Assembly: GCA_003241475.1 (NCBI GenBank)
Contig: QFQB01000078.1
Location: 1-9,722 of the forward strand
From: Micavibrio aeruginosavorus
GTDB lineage: Bacteria > Pseudomonadota > Alphaproteobacteria > Micavibrionales > Micavibrionaceae
Direction: 5' to 3'
DNA: 9,722 bases
The position numbers and the translations under genes are program-made. Every line of letters begins with the position of its first letter. Position 1 is the first letter of the stretch. Shown piece after piece: positions 6,070-9,722 of this stretch. The notes under the pieces were generated by a model. The model was not told the DNA's origin. It made no database searches and saw only the letters and a list, made by a program, of their open reading frames with translations.

Positions 6070-9000
6070 TTAAATCTGTCCAACGCGTTCATCCAGAAAT
6101 TTAGTCACGTCCGATTGCGCAATTTCTATTTGTGAAAGGTAGAAACGCTTTTTATCAGCAGGGTCTGCATAGCCTTTCTCTGCGGCAGAGCACATGGCAG
6201 ACAGGTTCTCGGCTCCAAGATTAGCGGCCGCCCCTTTAAATTTATGGGCTGCTTCCTTCCATTCAATTTCGGCATCGCTATCACAGGCACTTTTCAATCG
6301 CCCAATGGAAATTTCAGACTCCGTGAAAAAGAGCTTGAATAATTCCTTTTCGGTTTCAATGTCTCCATCCGTAAAACTCTCCAGATGTTCGATATTAATA
6401 ATGGGGAGCTCAGTGTGTGTGTCTGGTTCATGCTGATTGCAATACCGCCATTGCGTTTGTTCGTACGTTTTATCTGATATCCACCGGGACAGGCTCTCCA
6501 CCAGCCTTTTCGCATCAATTGGCTTGCTTATATAATCATCCATGCCGCTCGCCAGACATTTCTCACGATCGCCAACCATGGCATTTGCAGTCATAGCAAC
6601 AATCGGCGTCCGTTTTGATCCGTTTTGTATGGATCTAATTCGTCTTGTGGCTTCATATCCATCCATTTCAGGCATCTGGCAGTCCATAAGAACAATATCG
6701 TATTCGTTGACTTTGAATAGCTGCAATGCTTCTTCACCGTTTTCGGAGCAATCAATGTGACTGAACCCAAGTTTTATTAGAAGTCGTTTGATCAAGAACT
6801 GGTTAGTCGGATGGTCTTCCGCGATCAGTATGTGTGCGTTTGTATTGTATGTCTGCTCGCTACCTTTTGTGTTATGGGTACCAATTTGAGGCATACGCAA
6901 TGACTGGAACCTACCGATAATGCCTTCAATATCTTCACGCCCGCGCAACGGAAGGCGTATCCAAAAATTAGTACCCTTCCCAAGCGTGCTCTCAACCCAT
7001 ATTTCACCGCCCATCATTTCGATCAGTTGTTTTGTGATGGCAAGGCCAAGGCCTGTGCCGCCATATTTTCGCGACGACGTATTATTCGCCTGGTTGAACT
7101 TATCAAAGATCTTGTCGATTTGCTCTCCAGGTATACCAATTCCCGTGTCGCTAACATTCAAAAGAAGATGTTTATTACTTTCTTCTGCCTTGATATTTAC
7201 ACTTCCCCTATCTGTAAACTTTATAGCGTTTCCAATAAGGTTACGAAGGATCTGTACAAAGCGCCCTTCATCGCCTTCGATAAATTCCGGAAGTTTTGTA
7301 TCTATGTCTATATTGAGAACAATTCCTCTCTTGCTGGCCATGCCGCGAAAGAAATCAACTGTGTCACCCAAGACAGTTTTAAGCGGGAAGGGCTGGTCCT
7401 CTAGCTCCATATTGCCCGATTCTATTTTTGATAGATCGAGAATATCGTTAACGATCAATAGAAGACTCTTTGCGGAATTGCTAAGAATATCGACATATTC
7501 CTTTTGCTCTTCCGTGATATCGGTATTATCAAGCATGTCCGCCATGCCGATAATGCCGTTCATGGGCGTACGGAGCTCATGGCTCATATTCGCGAGGAAC
7601 TCAGATTTGGCTTTGTCGGCTCCTTCTGCCAACTCCTTTGCCTCTATGGCTTCCAGACGTGCTTCCTCGAGCTTGTCAGTATAGTCTTGCATCTGGCGGT
7701 TGATGCGTTCCGCCTCTTCGCGGGCTTTAATAATTTCCGTTACATCTCTGGCTATTCCTAGAAGGAAAGCAGTCCCATGCCTGTCATGGAATTTAATCTT
7801 GGTTGTCAACATTCTGCGTGTCATGCCGTTGGTGGGAGTTATATCCTCGTATGTCATGGTATGGCCATCTTTCATGGCTTTCTTATCTTGCTCCATAAAT
7901 GTTTCAGCCTCTTCTGGTGCAAAATCTTCATAACCTGTGCGGCCTATAACACTTTCCCTTTGCTCTTCGGGATACATATCGAGAAATGCAGGGTTGGCAT
8001 TAACGATTTCGAACTTTTCATTTTTGATGAATATAAGATCCGGCATGGTTTTCGTAACCAATTCTGCAAATTGTTGCGCTTCCAAAGCTCTGTGATGAGC
8101 TTTTTCCAGACGTTGCGCGGCCATGATATTGCGCAGATGATTACTGATGAGGGATGTTACATATAACGTAATAAGAATTGTAAGAAATGTACCCATTAAT
8201 ATGACGTTTATATGATATTTTTTAAGGCTACCAAGGTATGACTCTTTATTCGCAGCATAGTAAAATGTCCATTTTTTGTTGGCAGTAGTAAGCGTTTTGC
8301 TAAGGCTGAGATCATATAGCGTATTTCTATCAAGGGGGTGAATCGAGACGTTAAACCCATCTTTCTGGATTTCTTTGAGTATCTTTTTCTGTATTTTATT
8401 GTAGTCGACAAACAGAAAGATAAAACCTTCTTGCTTGGGTTTTTCTTTATTTGTGTATTTACTTTGTACATGCAGAGCCAATCCAAACCCATTTTCAGTT
8501 TTTTCAAGGTTTCCATGCTTATATGGTACAATATTCGAAGCATGAACTTTCGAATCTTTCATACTTTCCGTGTAGAGGGGTAAAAGGAATTCTCTATTTC
8601 TATCATAAGGAATTCCATTGTCTGATACGGAGGATCCCGATAGTTCATATATTGGTTCGAGTAGAGATAAATCAGGACCTCTGCCGTTTGTAGGAATGAC
8701 GGAAAGAATAATTTCTTCTATGTGAGTTATTCTCGTGTCTACAACATACTTTACAAACGTTTCGAATTCATCTTGTTCAACATATTCAGACGAGGCGAAA
8801 AGTGCTCCTAAGCCCCGCATATTGTTTATATAGAGGCTAAGTTCTTTTTGAAATAGGTGCTCGTAGTCATTGATGTCAGCGATAAACATCGCTTCTGCTT
8901 GAAAGTTTTTTTCTTTCATAAGGGCGCCATAAGTGATGATCGTTGCTGTCATACCAACAATAAAAATCATAATGGGCCAGATGTATATTTTTCTAAACCG

Positions 9001-9072
9001 CGGAAAGGTTGTGACATTTCTAATAAATGTTTTTAAATAACAGAACCGTTCTAATTTGGCAGAGGCGTTCAT
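6070..9072 (-). CDS. Membrane hybrid sensor histidine kinase: CHASE-PAS-HisKA-HATPase-REC-Hpt
   Basis: A 1000-residue inner-membrane sensor that passes phosphate along a His-Asp-His chain within one polypeptide. In order: short cytoplasmic start; membrane helix about 29-50; periplasmic CHASE-like sensor about 60-280 (RGLGALFASSEYV, then EFETFVKYV); second membrane helix about 287-310; coiled coil; PAS about 335-447 (MPDLIFIKN, then IARDVTEI); second coiled coil; HisKA with SHELRTPMNG (phosphorylated His498); ATPase with N box around Asn615, DTGIGIP at 642 and GGTGLGL at 671; receiver about 747-865 with Glu752/Asp753, phospho-acceptor Asp797, Thr828 and Lys850; Hpt about 895-1000 with AAHKFKGAA (His943). 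All key residues are present, so it should be active. The ATG at 9072 has GAGGAAG (9082-9076) upstream. It is the last gene of an operon, 12 nt after the receiver gene. The ligand is unknown; CHASE domains sense small extracellular molecules. The architecture resembles BarA/ArcB-type kinases, but orthology cannot be claimed. Confidence 0.93.
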   Translation of the reverse strand: MNASAKLERFCYLKTFIRNVTTFPRFRKIYIWPIMIFIVGMTATIITYGALMKEKNFQAEAMFIADINDYEHLFQKELSLYINNMRGLGALFASSEYVEQDEFETFVKYVVDTRITHIEEIILSVIPTNGRGPDLSLLEPIYELSGSSVSDNGIPYDRNREFLLPLYTESMKDSKVHASNIVPYKHGNLEKTENGFGLALHVQSKYTNKEKPKQEGFIFLFVDYNKIQKKILKEIQKDGFNVSIHPLDRNTLYDLSLSKTLTTANKKWTFYYAANKESYLGSLKKYHINVILMGTFLTILITLYVTSLISNHLRNIMAAQRLEKAHHRALEAQQFAELVTKTMPDLIFIKNEKFEIVNANPAFLDMYPEEQRESVIGRTGYEDFAPEEAETFMEQDKKAMKDGHTMTYEDITPTNGMTRRMLTTKIKFHDRHGTAFLLGIARDVTEIIKAREEAERINRQMQDYTDKLEEARLEAIEAKELAEGADKAKSEFLANMSHELRTPMNGIIGMADMLDNTDITEEQKEYVDILSNSAKSLLLIVNDILDLSKIESGNMELEDQPFPLKTVLGDTVDFFRGMASKRGIVLNIDIDTKLPEFIEGDEGRFVQILRNLIGNAIKFTDRGSVNIKAEESNKHLLLNVSDTGIGIPGEQIDKIFDKFNQANNTSSRKYGGTGLGLAITKQLIEMMGGEIWVESTLGKGTNFWIRLPLRGREDIEGIIGRFQSLRMPQIGTHNTKGSEQTYNTNAHILIAEDHPTNQFLIKRLLIKLGFSHIDCSENGEEALQLFKVNEYDIVLMDCQMPEMDGYEATRRIRSIQNGSKRTPIVAMTANAMVGDREKCLASGMDDYISKPIDAKRLVESLSRWISDKTYEQTQWRYCNQHEPDTHTELPIINIEHLESFTDGDIETEKELFKLFFTESEISIGRLKSACDSDAEIEWKEAAHKFKGAAANLGAENLSAMCSAAEKGYADPADKKRFYLSQIEIAQSDVTKFLDERVGQI

Positions 9073-9084
9073 TTTCTTCCTCGC

Positions 9085-9525
9085 TTAAAAATTCTTTGTC
9101 TTCCACAACAGAGCATCGTCTATATACTGTTGTATAATATTTTTTTCAAAAGGCTTCGTGATGAAGCCCTTAGCACCATGCTCGATTGTCTTGCGTATAT
9201 TTTCTTCTGTATTATGTGCGCTGAACATGACCACATAGGCATCCGGATCTATGAGCATAATATCTAGAAGAAGATCTTTTCCATCAGCGGGAGTGAGATC
9301 TATATCTAGTAGGACCATATCAGGTAAAAATGATAGGTACTGGTTTACGGCCTTGTACTTTATCATGAAATTGTCGGATGAACTGACGATTGATAAAATA
9401 CAAGCGTCTTTTAGGGCTGACCGAACCATCCATCTTGTGACCGGATCATCTTCCACTAGCATGACTTTTGGTATATCAACACCACAAGCGAGTACAGATT
9501 GGGATATCTCATTAAGCTGAATCAT
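9085..9525 (-). CDS. Single-domain response regulator (receiver only)
   Basis: 146 residues, almost all one CheY-like receiver domain with no output domain. Acidic pocket VEDD at 24-27, phospho-acceptor Asp74 in VLLDIDL, Ser102 in MFSAH at the usual Thr/Ser switch position, and Lys124-Pro125 in FITKPF. A 19-residue leader before the first strand is longer than in CheY. The ATG at 9525 directly follows the TAA of the upstream receiver gene (TAAATG, no gap) and has no clear ribosome binding site, which suggests translational coupling. The stop lies 12 nt before the kinase start, so the two are almost surely co-transcribed. Likely roles are phosphate acceptor or sink for the kinase's Hpt domain, or a protein-protein signalling output like CheY or DivK; the sequence does not choose between them. 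Confidence 0.9.
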   Translation of the reverse strand: MIQLNEISQSVLACGVDIPKVMLVEDDPVTRWMVRSALKDACILSIVSSSDNFMIKYKAVNQYLSFLPDMVLLDIDLTPADGKDLLLDIMLIDPDAYVVMFSAHNTEENIRKTIEHGAKGFITKPFEKNIIQQYIDDALLWKTKNF

Positions 9526-9722
9526 TTATGCCATAGCTTTCATGCTATTATTATGTTTACATTTCTGGATGTAGTAAGAGAGTTTGTCCTTGCTGAACGG
9601 TTTTCCAACAAACCCTTTGGCGCCAAGCATCATGGCGTGTATTATATTTTCTTCATTACTGTTTCCGCTTAGCATGACGGCGAAGGCGTTTTGATCGAAC
9701 GACAGGATTTTTATGAGTATAT
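9526..9722 (-). CDS. Second single-domain response regulator, C-terminal part (runs off right edge)
   Basis: The minus-strand frame ending at TAA 9528-9526 is open to the window edge and reads ILIKILSFDQNAFAVMLSG, then NEENIIHAMMLGAKGF, VGKPFSKDKLSYYIQKC and a short tail NNSMKAMA. This is the second half of a receiver domain: Ser in MLSG is at the switch position and the Lys of GKPF is the conserved receiver lysine. The phospho-acceptor Asp lies outside the window. It is clearly a paralogue of the next gene: 22 of 53 aligned residues match by hand, including EENI and GAKGFxxKPF. No output domain follows, and it ends flush with the start of its paralogue, so it is probably part of the same operon. 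Confidence 0.85.
   Translation of the reverse strand, partial: ILIKILSFDQNAFAVMLSGNSNEENIIHAMMLGAKGFVGKPFSKDKLSYYIQKCKHNNSMKAMA

Noticed and set aside
5839..6135. 98-codon plus-strand frame over the flgK/kinase gap
   Set aside because: It starts inside the FlgK fragment, ends inside the kinase gene and reads through the gap in a different frame from the flgD-like ORF; no family resemblance.
6920..7684. 254-codon plus-strand frame opposite the kinase
   Set aside because: It is antisense to the HisKA and ATPase core, whose motifs are all intact; Ser/Arg/Ile-rich with no recognisable domain and no ribosome binding site.
7777..8166. Plus-strand frames opposite the kinase PAS region (also 7027-7404 and 8338-8693)
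   Set aside because: They overlap a well-supported coding gene and show only antisense composition.

Overview
The window looks like a chromosomal segment of a flagellated Gram-negative bacterium. An alphaproteobacterium is my best guess, from the style of the RTX protein and of the FlgK/FlgL pair; nothing in the window proves it. GC content is uneven. By hand count, the first lines are near 60-70% GC, the middle of the first gene falls to about 28% around 1381-1500, and the sensor-kinase region is mostly moderate to low.

Layout. (1) 2-4333, plus strand: the 3' part of a giant RTX calcium-binding protein whose start lies left of the window. Seven blocks of nine-residue RTX repeats alternate with six small beta-type domains and end in a type I secretion C-terminal target domain. 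Four of the beta domains sit in an array with a strict 186-codon (558-nt) period. (2) 4334-4452: convergent intergenic region with a strong bidirectional intrinsic terminator. (3) 4453-5882, minus strand: flgL (hook-filament junction protein), intact, preceded by only the C-terminal part of a FlgK-like protein. (4) 5883-6069: a rearranged-looking gap holding, on the plus strand, a 31-codon ORF with a ribosome binding site that resembles the head of flgD cut off by a stop. (5) 6070-9722, minus strand: a signalling operon of two adjacent single-domain response regulators (the first running off the right edge) and a 1000-residue membrane-bound hybrid histidine kinase (TM-CHASE-TM-PAS-HisKA-HATPase-REC-Hpt).

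How the parts work together. The RTX protein is probably exported by a type I secretion system encoded elsewhere and folds outside the cell on binding calcium. FlgL and FlgK normally form the hook-filament junction, but here flgK is cut and its lost part is not in the window. The signalling operon encodes a complete His-Asp-His phosphorelay with two free receivers as possible phosphate acceptors and no DNA-binding output, so its target is unknown. I see no tRNA, rRNA, CRISPR array or transposase gene. I did not find a clearly new system; the points most worth checking are the 186-codon modules, the broken flagellar junction and the twin-receiver phosphorelay.
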